Below, piece after piece: positions 25,898 to 34,225 of a DNA stretch of 64,000 nucleotides. The stretch covers positions 248,001 to 312,000 of the forward strand of contig CAMCWC010000001.1 in assembly GCA_945882415.1 (NCBI GenBank). The letters run 5' to 3'. The notes under the pieces were generated by a model. The model had not been told where the DNA came from. It saw nothing but the letters and a program-made list of their open reading frames with translations, and did no database searches. The position numbers and the translations under genes were made by a program. This DNA is from Chthonomonas calidirosea (GTDB lineage Bacteria; Armatimonadota; Fimbriimonadia; Fimbriimonadales; Fimbriimonadaceae). Every line of letters begins with the position of its first letter. The first letter of the stretch is position 1.

Positions 25898-28459
25898 TCA
25901 CGGGACTACTTCCACCTCAACCGTAACCGTCCCGTTCTTCGGCAAGTTGATCGTCAGATCAAGCTCACCGTTCACGGCTTCAATAATCTGCTCGCCAAAC
26001 TTGAACCGGCGCCCCCAAAGTCCGCTTATTCGAAGCGTTGTCGACATGTTGATTTTCGCCGGATTTTGAATCCGAACCCCCGCCTTGCGCTTCCGCGCTC
26101 CGAACCGAAGATCCAAGATCCGACCGAAAGTGATCTTCGCTTCGAGCCCGATATGCCGAACCACGATGCGCCGTCCGATTCCATCCCAAGGGCGAATCGT
26201 GTACACAAACTCGTTCATCACCTGCTCCACCTCAAAGTGACAGCCGAAGGTTTGCATGCCCTCCTCCACCGTCGGAAGCACGTAGCTCGCCACGCTCCGC
26301 ATGTATTGGTAAAGCGGAATCCCAAGTTCACCGGTCGACCGATTCATTCCGTAATGGGCACTCGCCATATCGGGCGTGAACCCAAGCGATCCCGCACCGT
26401 CCGCCCGAACCAAGGCCCAAGGCGCCAGCAATCCACCAAACGCCGCCCGCATGTAAGCCTCCGGCAGCGCGCTCGCATCGTGCTCCAAAAGCGCCAGCGC
26501 AATCTGGCTATTCGCCACGCTGCTCAAGCCATGACAAATCTCGCCCTTGTCGGCAACCGTCGGATGCCCGTAAAGGTCCTCCAACCAGCGCTTGTCCGAG
26601 CCATACCACCACCAACTCGGGCTCAGTGACCGCGAAGCAAACGCCAGCCGCGAGGCCCTCTCTGCGAGTTCATCATTCCCGCGCCGCCGCGAGACGTCGT
26701 AAACCTCCGAGAATCCGTCCCCATTCCAAAGCGTTTCCCCGGCGAACGGGTACTGCTTCGCCATAAACTCGTCCGACCGACGATTGAGCAACTGCCCCAG
26801 AATCTGGGTCTCCTCGTGCATCTCGAACCGCCAAAGCGTGGTCAGCAGGTTCATCATCTCGTCCATCAGCGGCAAGCCGACGCCCGTTGTGACACCCGGA
26901 TTCGCGTTCCGGAACATCGCGAAGGCAATTTTTGCCGACTGCTCCAGATACTCCTGCGGACTCTTCTCCGTAACCGGAACGAGCTCCGCCAGCCGCGCCA
27001 TCGCCAGATACAGCGTCACCGCCATCGGATACGTCTGCGGCCGACCGAACACCGCCGAGATCCCGTTGAGCGAAGGAATAATCGACCCCACGCTGCCATC
27101 GCCCGGGTTCACCACAAACTCTTCGACAAAGTGCTTTAGGTGCCGATCTAGCGCCTTAATCTCCGCCGATTCCGGAATGTGTCGATTCTTTTCCGCCAAG
27201 AAAATCGCGTCCGCAAAGCTGCTCTCGATGCCGAAGGCAGAAACAAACGTCTCCAACTCCGTCATCGGCAAGCCGGTCAAGTTGTCCGCCGGCAAAATCG
27301 CGTGCTTCAGCGGCCCCGTCTTGGCGATCTGCTTCGTGAGAATGTAGTTCGCCCGCTTGGTCATCAGGTCGGTGATCGGCTCGGTAAAGAGCAAATGCAT
27401 CTTGCTCATCCGGCCCTGCGTGTCCTCAAACGATAACATCACCGGCCCTGGCCGGGTTGGACGAACAAAGCAGAATCCGCCCGCCTCATCGGCATCCGTC
27501 TCGGTCTCTGCCTCCACGTCCGTATCAAACTGCGTTGGCGTTGCTCCGACAATCTCAACCGCGATCCCAACGTCCATCGGCGCCACCGCCGCCGGAAGCA
27601 ATCGAATCGCCGGCTGACCAAACATCGCCAGCGCAGAACTCACATGGTCATTCTTATCGCGCTCTGCGACCAAGAACTTAAGCTGCACGTTCGCCGTCTC
27701 CCCGGGCTCAAGAATCCGGTTGCTATGCCCGTTGAACCACTCCGTCCACTCTTCACGCTCAATCGTCGCCAGACTGTGGACGTAGACGATCGGAATCCCG
27801 TCCCACCGGTACGGCGTCGCCAAGCTTGCCGGAACGTTGTTCGTAAACTCCCAACTCGTGTTCTCACCCGGCACCACCAGAAGACCCGGCGGTCGAGCGT
27901 TCATGCGCTGGGCAAAAAGATAGCTGGCCGCGCCGCCAATGAACTTGTGAACGTGCACCCGGTCTTGGTACATCTCGTGAAGGCTCTGGTCCGTTCGCAG
28001 GTACCCCTCGAGCACGTTGTTAAACGCCATTGGGAAGCCAAGCTCGCCAATCTCGATACTGCGCCGACTCCGGTTACGAAGCTCAACATCCCAAACCAAG
28101 TGGGGAACCGGGGAGCTGACCTCATTAAATCGCCCTCGAGCGACCAGTTCTTCCATGAACGGAAACTCGTACTCCCAGGTGAATCCGTTTTGGTCATCCA
28201 GCAATTCCGCGTGCTGATTTCGGCTGGAAACCCACGGCTCATCAGGGTCGGTTCGTGCCGCTAAAAGGATCGTGCCAGGGAAGTAGTCCTCCGTAACTTC
28301 GTCGCCCATCGTAATCGGCGGCGCAACAAATTGAAACTCTTCGGCGTCGGCGTGGTTCGGGTCGCCAAGCCATAACTGCTGGATGCGTCCGCCCGTTCCA
28401 AACTCAACGCTGAACAACGCACCATTCAGTTCGGGTCGGTCAATGGAGTAATCATCCAT
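25898..28459 (-). CDS. Large DUF5695-like protein (six-hairpin-glycosidase-like)
   Basis: This 853-residue protein has no signal peptide. The N-terminal ~330 residues are beta-rich (GIRI-type opening 'NGALFSVEFGTGGRIQQLWLG'), as in carbohydrate-binding super-sandwich domains. Residues about 340-750 are helical with 'GLPLMDEMMNLLTTLWRF', 'GETLWNGDGFSEVYDVSRR' and 'SWWWYGSDKRWLEDL', resembling an (alpha/alpha)6 barrel, and a beta C terminus closes it. An acidic linker (EAETETDADEA) sits near residue 320. I believe it is a DUF5695 member. Glycosidase activity is inference, and it would act in the cytoplasm. Confidence 0.7.
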   Translation of the reverse strand: MDDYSIDRPELNGALFSVEFGTGGRIQQLWLGDPNHADAEEFQFVAPPITMGDEVTEDYFPGTILLAARTDPDEPWVSSRNQHAELLDDQNGFTWEYEFPFMEELVARGRFNEVSSPVPHLVWDVELRNRSRRSIEIGELGFPMAFNNVLEGYLRTDQSLHEMYQDRVHVHKFIGGAASYLFAQRMNARPPGLLVVPGENTSWEFTNNVPASLATPYRWDGIPIVYVHSLATIEREEWTEWFNGHSNRILEPGETANVQLKFLVAERDKNDHVSSALAMFGQPAIRLLPAAVAPMDVGIAVEIVGATPTQFDTDVEAETETDADEAGGFCFVRPTRPGPVMLSFEDTQGRMSKMHLLFTEPITDLMTKRANYILTKQIAKTGPLKHAILPADNLTGLPMTELETFVSAFGIESSFADAIFLAEKNRHIPESAEIKALDRHLKHFVEEFVVNPGDGSVGSIIPSLNGISAVFGRPQTYPMAVTLYLAMARLAELVPVTEKSPQEYLEQSAKIAFAMFRNANPGVTTGVGLPLMDEMMNLLTTLWRFEMHEETQILGQLLNRRSDEFMAKQYPFAGETLWNGDGFSEVYDVSRRRGNDELAERASRLAFASRSLSPSWWWYGSDKRWLEDLYGHPTVADKGEICHGLSSVANSQIALALLEHDASALPEAYMRAAFGGLLAPWALVRADGAGSLGFTPDMASAHYGMNRSTGELGIPLYQYMRSVASYVLPTVEEGMQTFGCHFEVEQVMNEFVYTIRPWDGIGRRIVVRHIGLEAKITFGRILDLRFGARKRKAGVRIQNPAKINMSTTLRISGLWGRRFKFGEQIIEAVNGELDLTINLPKNGTVTVEVEVVP

Positions 28460-28550
28460 GGACGTTCGTTTTACCGAATCTTAACTCAACCCATTTGGGA
28501 AACCACTAAGGTGACGAACGGATTGGGCGAACGTAAACATCTATTGAGAA

Positions 28551-29117
28551 ATGGCAGATCGGCGACGCGTGGCAATAATTGGAGTCGGGAACCTTCCCGT
28601 CCTGGCCCCCGTGCTGGCGAGCGTCGCTCAGTACTTCGGCGAACGCACGCTAGAAGTGCGCCTGTGGGACCCCAGCAGCGAACGAGTTGACGTCGCCCAA
28701 TGCCTCGCCTTCCGCCTCTTCCGCGCCGCCGGAGCGATGCATAAAGTCTATGGCGACACAAACATCGCCGACGCTTTAGCCGGTGCAAGCGACGTTGTCT
28801 CGATCCTAGATCCGGACATGCTCACGAGATTTTCGCAGGTCGAACTCGCGCTTGATCAATTTCGATCCCGAATCTCTGTCTTGCTCAGCGAAGACGCCCG
28901 GATTCTTTCCGTGGCCGGCCTGCCGGGGCCACTGCCATCAAGCTATGTCACCTCCTGGCCGACGGTGCCAGAAGGAGCAGAACATCGTCTTTTTCCGCAC
29001 CAAGTTCTCCGCTGGATCCGCGAAGATGAGCACCCGTTCGAGATCCTGGCTGCCAACGAGAAAACGTCGCTTAGCGACTGGCTCGATGGTCACCTTGACG
29101 ACCGCGTTGCAATTTAA
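28551..29117 (+). CDS. Rossmann-fold protein of unknown function
   Basis: This 188-residue protein opens 'VAIIGVGNLPVLAPVLASV', a nucleotide-binding loop. 'RLWDPSSERVDVAQCLAFR' and 'ALAGASDVVSILD' follow the pattern seen in NAD-binding domains of GH4-type glycosidases and related dehydrogenases. The catalytic half of such enzymes is absent, so this is either a stand-alone NAD-binding protein or a lineage-specific remnant. It is divergent from the DUF5695-like gene. Confidence 0.65.
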   Translation: MADRRRVAIIGVGNLPVLAPVLASVAQYFGERTLEVRLWDPSSERVDVAQCLAFRLFRAAGAMHKVYGDTNIADALAGASDVVSILDPDMLTRFSQVELALDQFRSRISVLLSEDARILSVAGLPGPLPSSYVTSWPTVPEGAEHRLFPHQVLRWIREDEHPFEILAANEKTSLSDWLDGHLDDRVAI

Positions 29118-29173
29118 GGGGTTGTGGTTCCAAGGGGCTTTTATATTCTTCCGTAGCGTGATAATCTTCGGAA

Positions 29174-29758
29174 ATGCGCCCGGTCCTTTTCCTTGCCGCC
29201 GTTTCAGCTTGCGCGGTGGCTCCTGCCGCCCAGATCACCCAGATCGTCGACTACGTCGTTCCGTACACGTTTGAATCAGGGCAGCTCATCACCCGTGAAG
29301 ACATCACGATCCAAGGTTTTAACCCCGCGCTCGGAACCCTAAAGGCCGTAACCATCACCGCCTATGCTAAGGCCGGCGGGGCGTCAACGTTTGTGAACAC
29401 TTTCAACCCGAATCCCGCAAGTGGCACCTACGGCTTGCTTCACAACATGAGCGTCGGATTCTGGGACGCTCTCAATTTCCAGCAAATCGAAGCCTGCTAT
29501 GCCGCCGGCGTCACCACGCACAACTACGTCGCCCCCGCCTTCGGAACCGCGACCAGTAACTTCTACCAAGAGGTTTATAACGTCCAGCAAACGAAGAGCG
29601 CACCGTTCAACAGTGCCCTGCTTGACCGTTTCAAGTCCAACGGCCCCATCACGATGCGCGTGATCAACCAAAGCCGCGAATACCCCTTTAATTCCGGCAC
29701 CCTCCAAATGAGCGGCAGCGTAAAGTGCCGCGTTAAAGTGATCTACACGTACTACTGA
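29174..29758 (+). CDS. Secreted protein, choice-of-anchor-E-like
   Basis: This 194-residue protein has a Sec signal peptide (residues 1-19, 'AVSACAVAPAAQ'). The mature part begins with 'FESGQLITREDITIQGFNPALGTLKAVTI', whose 'FNPALGTL..V' core is typical of choice-of-anchor E domains. The remainder is beta-rich and ends 'SVKCRVKVIYTYY'. There is no C-terminal anchor, so the protein is probably released or periplasmic. A strong hairpin follows the stop. Confidence 0.65.
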   Translation: MRPVLFLAAVSACAVAPAAQITQIVDYVVPYTFESGQLITREDITIQGFNPALGTLKAVTITAYAKAGGASTFVNTFNPNPASGTYGLLHNMSVGFWDALNFQQIEACYAAGVTTHNYVAPAFGTATSNFYQEVYNVQQTKSAPFNSALLDRFKSNGPITMRVINQSREYPFNSGTLQMSGSVKCRVKVIYTYY

Positions 29759-29764
29759 AGCTGG

Positions 29765-29799
29765 TAGGCCCTGCCGTGCTAGTGGCACAACAGGGCCTA
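29765..29799. terminator. Hairpin TAGGCCCTG...CAGGGCCTA
   Basis: A perfect 9-base stem with a nested GTGC/GCAC inner stem lies between two convergent genes (29174-29758 and mrp). It has no long T-run on either side but is well placed as a shared, bidirectional transcription stop. Confidence 0.6.
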
Positions 29800-29817
29800 A
29801 GTTCGAAGCACAACAGC

Positions 29818-30906
29818 TTATGGCCTGGCCGGAGCTTCGCTCAGGCGCGTCAAGTCCCGCCGCGTCATCGCGATGATCGAACTCTGCTGCGCAACTTGAC
29901 CCGCGATGTGACGGAAACCTTCTGCCTGTTCCGTGTGCGGATGCGTGATCATGCTCGGAACCCCGGCATCCCCGGCCTTACTTATCCGCGGGTCGAACGG
30001 AATCCGACCCAGGAACGGCACCTTCAGAACTTTCGCCAGCTCGTCGCCATCGGTCCCGTGGAACATCCGGACTTCCTTGCCGGTGTCCTCATCGATGTAC
30101 GGTCCCATGTTCTCGACCACGCCCAAAATCGGCGAGTTCAATCGCTGGAACAGCTGCACCGCCTTTCCGGCAATATTCGCCGCCACGTTGTGCGGAGTCG
30201 AAACAATCAAAACTCCGGTCAATGGCACGAGCTGGGCAAGCGACATCGGCGCGTCTCCCGTTCCCGGCGGCAAGTCGACCAGCAAGTAGTCCAAAGTGCC
30301 CCAGTCAACATCCGCCAAAAGTTGCTTCACCGTGCCAGCGACCATCGGCCCGCGCCACAAAACCGCTTGACCCTCTTCGAGCAAGAATCCAAGCGACATC
30401 AATTGAACGCCAAACCGCTGAATCGGAATGATCTTGTTGCCCTTGGTATAAGGCCGCTCGTCCTGCGCGCCCATCATCAGTGGGATACATGGTCCATAAA
30501 CGTCGGCATCCATCAGCCCAACGCGCGCGCCGGTCTCAGCCAGCGCGATCGCCAAATTCACTGTGACCGTGCTCTTGCCAACGCCGCCCTTGCCCGAAGC
30601 CACCGCAATGATGTGCTTCACATCTGGCACCAGATCGCCTTCTTGAATCTGCCGCGCCCGAACTCGCGCGGTCATCGTCACTTGAACGGAAGTAACGCCG
30701 GGCAAAGCCGAAACGGCCGCTTCACACTGCGCCTGTAACTCTTCCTTCACGGGACAAGCAGGCGTGGTGAGCTCAACGGTAAAAGCGACGCTGGATTCGG
30801 AAATGACAACGTCTTTCACGAATCCAAGCGTCACGATGTCGCGCCGGAGGTCGGGGTCCTGTACGGTCTTTAGTGCGTTCAGAACCTCGGCTTCGGTGAT
30901 GGTCAT
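29818..30906 (-). CDS. mrp: Mrp/ApbC-family P-loop ATPase
   Basis: This 362-residue protein has an N-terminal MIP18/DUF59 domain (residues 1-95, 'LNALKTVQDPDLRRDIVTLGFV' in pattern; TPACPVKE near 57) and a C-terminal ParA-like ATPase with the deviant Walker A 'GKGGVGKSTVTV', 'LMDADVYGPCIP' and 'DLPPGTGD'. Family members act as iron-sulfur carriers. The CxxC pair normally found after 'VENM' is missing: here 'VENMGPYIDEDTGKE' replaces it. It lies 72 bases downstream of an ECF sigma gene. Confidence 0.93.
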   Translation of the reverse strand: MTITEAEVLNALKTVQDPDLRRDIVTLGFVKDVVISESSVAFTVELTTPACPVKEELQAQCEAAVSALPGVTSVQVTMTARVRARQIQEGDLVPDVKHIIAVASGKGGVGKSTVTVNLAIALAETGARVGLMDADVYGPCIPLMMGAQDERPYTKGNKIIPIQRFGVQLMSLGFLLEEGQAVLWRGPMVAGTVKQLLADVDWGTLDYLLVDLPPGTGDAPMSLAQLVPLTGVLIVSTPHNVAANIAGKAVQLFQRLNSPILGVVENMGPYIDEDTGKEVRMFHGTDGDELAKVLKVPFLGRIPFDPRISKAGDAGVPSMITHPHTEQAEGFRHIAGQVAQQSSIIAMTRRDLTRLSEAPARP

Positions 30907-30978
30907 AACAGGATGGTACCTACGCCAATCGGGGACGGGTCGTCGGCGTAGGCCCTATCACTGCAGCCAAACGAGACC

Positions 30979-31539
30979 TCAACCAAGCGCCGGCGTCAGC
31001 TCTTTCTTGAGCATCGCCCGGGCTCGGAACAGCCAACTCTTCACGGTGCCTTCGGGTTTGTCCAACCGGTCCGCAATCTCGTTGACCTCCATGTGATTGA
31101 AGTGCCGCATCTTGATGATCTGCCGGTAATGCTCCGGAAGCTTCTCAATCGCATCAGTCACCTGTTCGTGCTGCACGGCTTCGGTAGCCGCTCCGTCCAC
31201 GTCCAAGCGATGGTCTGTGAGCAAGTGCTCAAACATTTCCAAGGGTTCGCCTTCGCGACGTCGGCTTCGAATGCTGTCGATGCAGCAGTTGCTGCAGATT
31301 CGGCAGAGCCAGGGTCGCAATGGGCGGTTTGGATCAAAGTCTTTGATCGCTCGGAAAGCCTTCACAAAGGTTTCCTGAACGACGTCGTGCGCATCATCCG
31401 TGTTCCGGAGTTGTCGCATCGCGAGTGAGTTCAAAGATGGACGGTGTAAGTCCATCAGTAGCTCGAAGGCAACTGTATCTCCCTCAGTTGCACGCAACGT
31501 TAAATGCTGTTCCCACGTCAGTACGCGGTTGGTATTCAT
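30979..31539 (-). CDS. ECF-type RNA polymerase sigma factor
   Basis: This 186-residue sigma factor has region 2 at about residues 20-90 ('DDAHDVVQETFVKAFRAI' binds core and the -10 element) and region 4 at about 125-180 ('LPEHYRQIIKMRHFNHMEVNEIADRL' in pattern, 'PEGTVKSWLFRARAML'). There is no anti-sigma gene directly downstream; the next gene is mrp. It is the second of two ECF genes here and has its own upstream region with an inverted repeat, so it is probably separately controlled. Confidence 0.92.
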   Translation of the reverse strand: MNTNRVLTWEQHLTLRATEGDTVAFELLMDLHRPSLNSLAMRQLRNTDDAHDVVQETFVKAFRAIKDFDPNRPLRPWLCRICSNCCIDSIRSRRREGEPLEMFEHLLTDHRLDVDGAATEAVQHEQVTDAIEKLPEHYRQIIKMRHFNHMEVNEIADRLDKPEGTVKSWLFRARAMLKKELTPALG

Positions 31540-31563
31540 CTGTTTTCGGGTTGTTTCCTCGTC

Positions 31564-31585
31564 CCCTACAAGAAATAGTGTAGGG
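31564..31585. promoter_or_regulatory. Inverted repeat CCCTACA-N8-TGTAGGG upstream of the sigma gene
   Basis: A perfect 7-base inverted repeat lies 25-46 bases upstream of the ECF sigma start, where a promoter or operator is expected. It is separate from the terminator hairpin further upstream. It is a candidate operator. Confidence 0.4.
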
Positions 31586-31609
31586 CATAGAAGACCCCCA
31601 AAACATGAA

Positions 31610-31637
31610 ACCGGGACGATATGACTATCGCCCCGGT
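31610..31637 (-). terminator. Hairpin ending the DUF4446-sigma-anti-sigma operon
   Basis: On the minus strand ACCGGG-x-CGAT ... ATCG-x-CCCGGT forms a stem of 6 plus 4 pairs, followed by a T-rich stretch (TTTCATGTTTT). It lies 29 bases after the anti-sigma stop and before the next sigma gene, separating the two transcription units. Confidence 0.65.
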
Positions 31638-31665
31638 CTGTCGCACTTAAGCGTAGGAATTCGCC

Positions 31666-32502
31666 TTATCTTCCGGTGATGCAAATGAAGTTGCCGTCTC
31701 GCTGGTCAACCGAGACCGGCTGTGACTTCAAAGCCGCCGTTGCGCACTGGTAAGCATCCGTTTCGGACAGATTCCAATTGATCGGAAGTTCAACGCTCGG
31801 CGCGGTCACTCGAACCGGCACTCGGTAGTGATCGGCCAAAGCTTTCGCGAAGTCGGCCAAATTGCCCGTGCCCTCACTGGCCTCTCGCGTCGTCGATCCT
31901 GGAATGTAGACCCGCTCCGGAACTTCCGAACCTTCAACCTGAATCACAAACTCCGCGGCGAACGCGTTGCTGTTGCTGAGCGGAGAAATCACCGAACCGT
32001 TCTCGGGGGTGATTCGGCGCTTGTCAACCATCAACGCTCGGTTGTCCGAGGTGTTGTAGGTCACAACGACCTTGTCGTTGGTGTAGGCAAAGGTCAGCTC
32101 GTTCTTCGGCTTAACTGGCTTCGCGCCAAAGTTAAACAAATCTCCGGTGGCAACCGATCCGCCCTTAGAAAGCACTCCCGCCGCCGCACCAAAAAGAACT
32201 GCTCCAGCAACCCCCGCCAAGGCAAGGTTTCGGAACCAGCCGAGCCAAGCCGGGACGGACGCCGTTCGCTTTTCCTGCGCTGCTTCCAACCGTGTTGCGA
32301 TCCGGTCACTCAAATAGATCGGAATCTCAATTTCTTCGTTTGGCAACTCCGCAAGCGTGTTCATCATCATCGCGAACTCTTCGTACTCCGCCTGAATCTG
32401 TGGATTGGACTTCAGCGCCTGCTCAAAGCTCTGTCGAAGGCCAGCCTCGAGCTTGCCCTCAAAGTAGTCGCTGAAAAAATCTCTCGCTTTGGAAACGTTC
32501 AT
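31666..32502 (-). CDS. Membrane-bound anti-sigma factor (zinc-finger-less)
   Basis: This 278-residue protein has an N-terminal cytoplasmic part (1-85, 'ARDFFSDYFEGKLEAGLRQSFEQAL' in pattern), one transmembrane helix near residues 92-110 ('LALAGVAGAVLFGAAAGVL'), and an outside domain rich in beta strands. The arrangement is that of ECF anti-sigma factors. The usual HxxxCxxC zinc motif is not present. It lies 36 bases downstream of an ECF sigma gene, whose product it most likely sequesters until a signal arrives. Confidence 0.82.
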   Translation of the reverse strand: MNVSKARDFFSDYFEGKLEAGLRQSFEQALKSNPQIQAEYEEFAMMMNTLAELPNEEIEIPIYLSDRIATRLEAAQEKRTASVPAWLGWFRNLALAGVAGAVLFGAAAGVLSKGGSVATGDLFNFGAKPVKPKNELTFAYTNDKVVVTYNTSDNRALMVDKRRITPENGSVISPLSNSNAFAAEFVIQVEGSEVPERVYIPGSTTREASEGTGNLADFAKALADHYRVPVRVTAPSVELPINWNLSETDAYQCATAALKSQPVSVDQRDGNFICITGR

Positions 32503-32538
32503 AACATCAAATGGAAAATTTACGTATTCTGTGACTCT

Positions 32539-33132
32539 CTACATCCGGAAAAGTTCCTCGTCTCTGGCCAGCAACTCTCGCAAACTCACCCGTGCACGGT
32601 TCAAACGGCTCTTAACCGTCCCAATTGGTAGGTCTAAAGCCTCGGAAATCTCTTCATAGCTCAGCTGCTCGGCGTGATACATCATGATCATCGCCTGCTG
32701 GTACTCCGGCAACTTCTTGAGGGCTTGCTCAATCCGCTGACCCCGCTCGCCGCGTTCCAAGCTGTCGTGAGGGGTCCCTTTCGGGTCCTCGTACTGACGC
32801 TCCATTTCGCCTTCGTCGGTCTGAACCCCGGCATCCAACGGCAAAGTCTGGCGACGCGCTTCCCGCTTCCGTAAATCCAAGAAGCAGTTGGTGAGGATTC
32901 GGTACAGCCAAGTAGTGAACTGGCTGTTCCCCTTAAAGTTGGGAAGTGCGTTGAACACGCGGACGAATGCCTCGGCAACCACGTCCGACGCCTCTTCTGG
33001 GTTCCTGGTCAAGCGAAACGCAAATTGGTAAGCCCGAACCTCATACTTGCGTACCAACTCGTTCAGCGCGCTCTTGTCGCCATGCTGCGCTCGCTCAATG
33101 AGCATCAGGTCTTCGGAGGTTCTTTCGCTCAT
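32539..33132 (-). CDS. ECF-type RNA polymerase sigma factor
   Basis: This 197-residue RpoE-like sigma factor has region 2 'NPEEASDVVAEAFVRVFNALPNF' in pattern and 'FTTWLYRILTNCFLDLRKRE', an acidic linker, and region 4 'LPEYQQAMIMMYHAEQLSYEEIS' in pattern with 'LPIGTVKSRLNRARVSLRE'. It lies 7 bases after the DUF4446 gene and 36 bases before the anti-sigma gene, forming one operon. Confidence 0.94.
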   Translation of the reverse strand: MSERTSEDLMLIERAQHGDKSALNELVRKYEVRAYQFAFRLTRNPEEASDVVAEAFVRVFNALPNFKGNSQFTTWLYRILTNCFLDLRKREARRQTLPLDAGVQTDEGEMERQYEDPKGTPHDSLERGERGQRIEQALKKLPEYQQAMIMMYHAEQLSYEEISEALDLPIGTVKSRLNRARVSLRELLARDEELFRM

Positions 33133-33139
33133 GGTGAAA

Positions 33140-33658
33140 TTAGGAGAGGATCGTTTTCGGCGCTTCGCTTGTGGCTTCCTTTATCGCGCGCTCTTCCTCT
33201 TGCGACAGTGATCGCTCAGAGCTTAGCTTCAGAAGAGGCTTTGCGTAAACGCGACAATCCATCCGTCCAACAATCGAAGTCACCAATGCACCGTTCCCGA
33301 GGTCGTCGTACAACGCCATCGCAAAGCTTTGACTGCCTCCAACGTCTTCGAACGCATCGTATTTTACGAGGCCCAAATGCCGCTTGGAAGTTCGCATTTT
33401 CGCCTCTAAATCAACGATCCGCAGTTCAAGCCCCCGAACGTGCTCTTGCAAATCGCGCCGCTCTTCCATATGTTCGGTCAAAAGCTCTTCAAGGTTCACT
33501 CCGCTCGGCGCTTTTAGGAGTTCGCGAAACTTTTTCGACATGGCGCCGATTCGAACCGTCGCAGTGATTCCAACAATCGTTCCGATTACTGCGAACAGGA
33601 TCGCCATTCCAGCCACTTGACCGGCAGGTTGCGATAGAATCTCATTCAGATCAAGCAT
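33140..33658 (-). CDS. DUF4446 membrane protein
   Basis: This 172-residue protein has one N-terminal transmembrane helix (residues 15-38), a coiled-coil stretch (about 60-95, 'EHMEERRDLQEHVRGLELRI') and the family core 'LGLVKYDAFEDVGGSQSFAMAL', with 'GNGALVTSIVGRMDCRVYAK'. These are the conserved blocks of DUF4446. The function is unknown. It is the first gene of the sigma/anti-sigma operon here, which suggests a link with envelope-stress signalling. Confidence 0.85.
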   Translation of the reverse strand: MLDLNEILSQPAGQVAGMAILFAVIGTIVGITATVRIGAMSKKFRELLKAPSGVNLEELLTEHMEERRDLQEHVRGLELRIVDLEAKMRTSKRHLGLVKYDAFEDVGGSQSFAMALYDDLGNGALVTSIVGRMDCRVYAKPLLKLSSERSLSQEEERAIKEATSEAPKTILS

Positions 33659-33778
33659 GGATGATGCGCCATCGTCCGGCGAACGTTCAGTATATCGGAC
33701 GACTCAGATTTGAGGGAAAATCCCTTCCTTTCCCTTGGAGCACAGGAGAAAGTTGTCGTAGCATCAATGGAGACACAC

Positions 33779-34225
33779 ATGGAAATGCCGAAGAAGCGAT
33801 ACATCACCGGTTTTGGGGTCTTTCTCATTTTCATGCTCGTTATCGTGCTCTGGCTCTACGGCAACGTCAAAACCGTGGTGATCCAAGGCACCAGCATGGT
33901 CCCGACGTTCCAACCTGGCCGCAAACTTGTCGTCACCGACGCCTACTGGCTCTTTGGAAAAATCCAGCCCGATGACATCGTCGTGGTGAAAGAGTTCATC
34001 AAAAAGGAAGGCGGCTACTTTATCAAGCGCGTGAAGTTCGTGGAAGGCGAGAAAGTTGAACGCGCCTACTGGCCAAAGGCTTATCCTATCAAAAGCCCGG
34101 ACTACACCGTCCCGAACGACATGTTCTTTCTGCTGGGCGATAACCGGGACTACAGCGAAGACAGCCGTTCCTTCGGGCCGATCAAGGAAGATCTTGTGAT
34201 CGGCAAGGTGCTGGTGTGGCGATAA
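33779..34225 (+). CDS. lepB: Signal peptidase I
   Basis: This protein is about 148 residues from ATG 33779, chosen because GGAGA lies 5 bases upstream. ATG 33767 and 33785 and TTG 33710 are in-frame alternatives. One transmembrane helix (residues 11-28) precedes the catalytic serine S39 in 'GTSMVPTF' and the general-base lysine K83 in 'YFIKRV'. 'FFLLGDNRDYSEDSR' is the conserved GDN box. It cleaves Sec signal peptides outside the membrane. It is among the shorter LepB forms. The NUDIX gene overlaps its end by 10 bases. Confidence 0.93.
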   Translation: MEMPKKRYITGFGVFLIFMLVIVLWLYGNVKTVVIQGTSMVPTFQPGRKLVVTDAYWLFGKIQPDDIVVVKEFIKKEGGYFIKRVKFVEGEKVERAYWPKAYPIKSPDYTVPNDMFFLLGDNRDYSEDSRSFGPIKEDLVIGKVLVWR

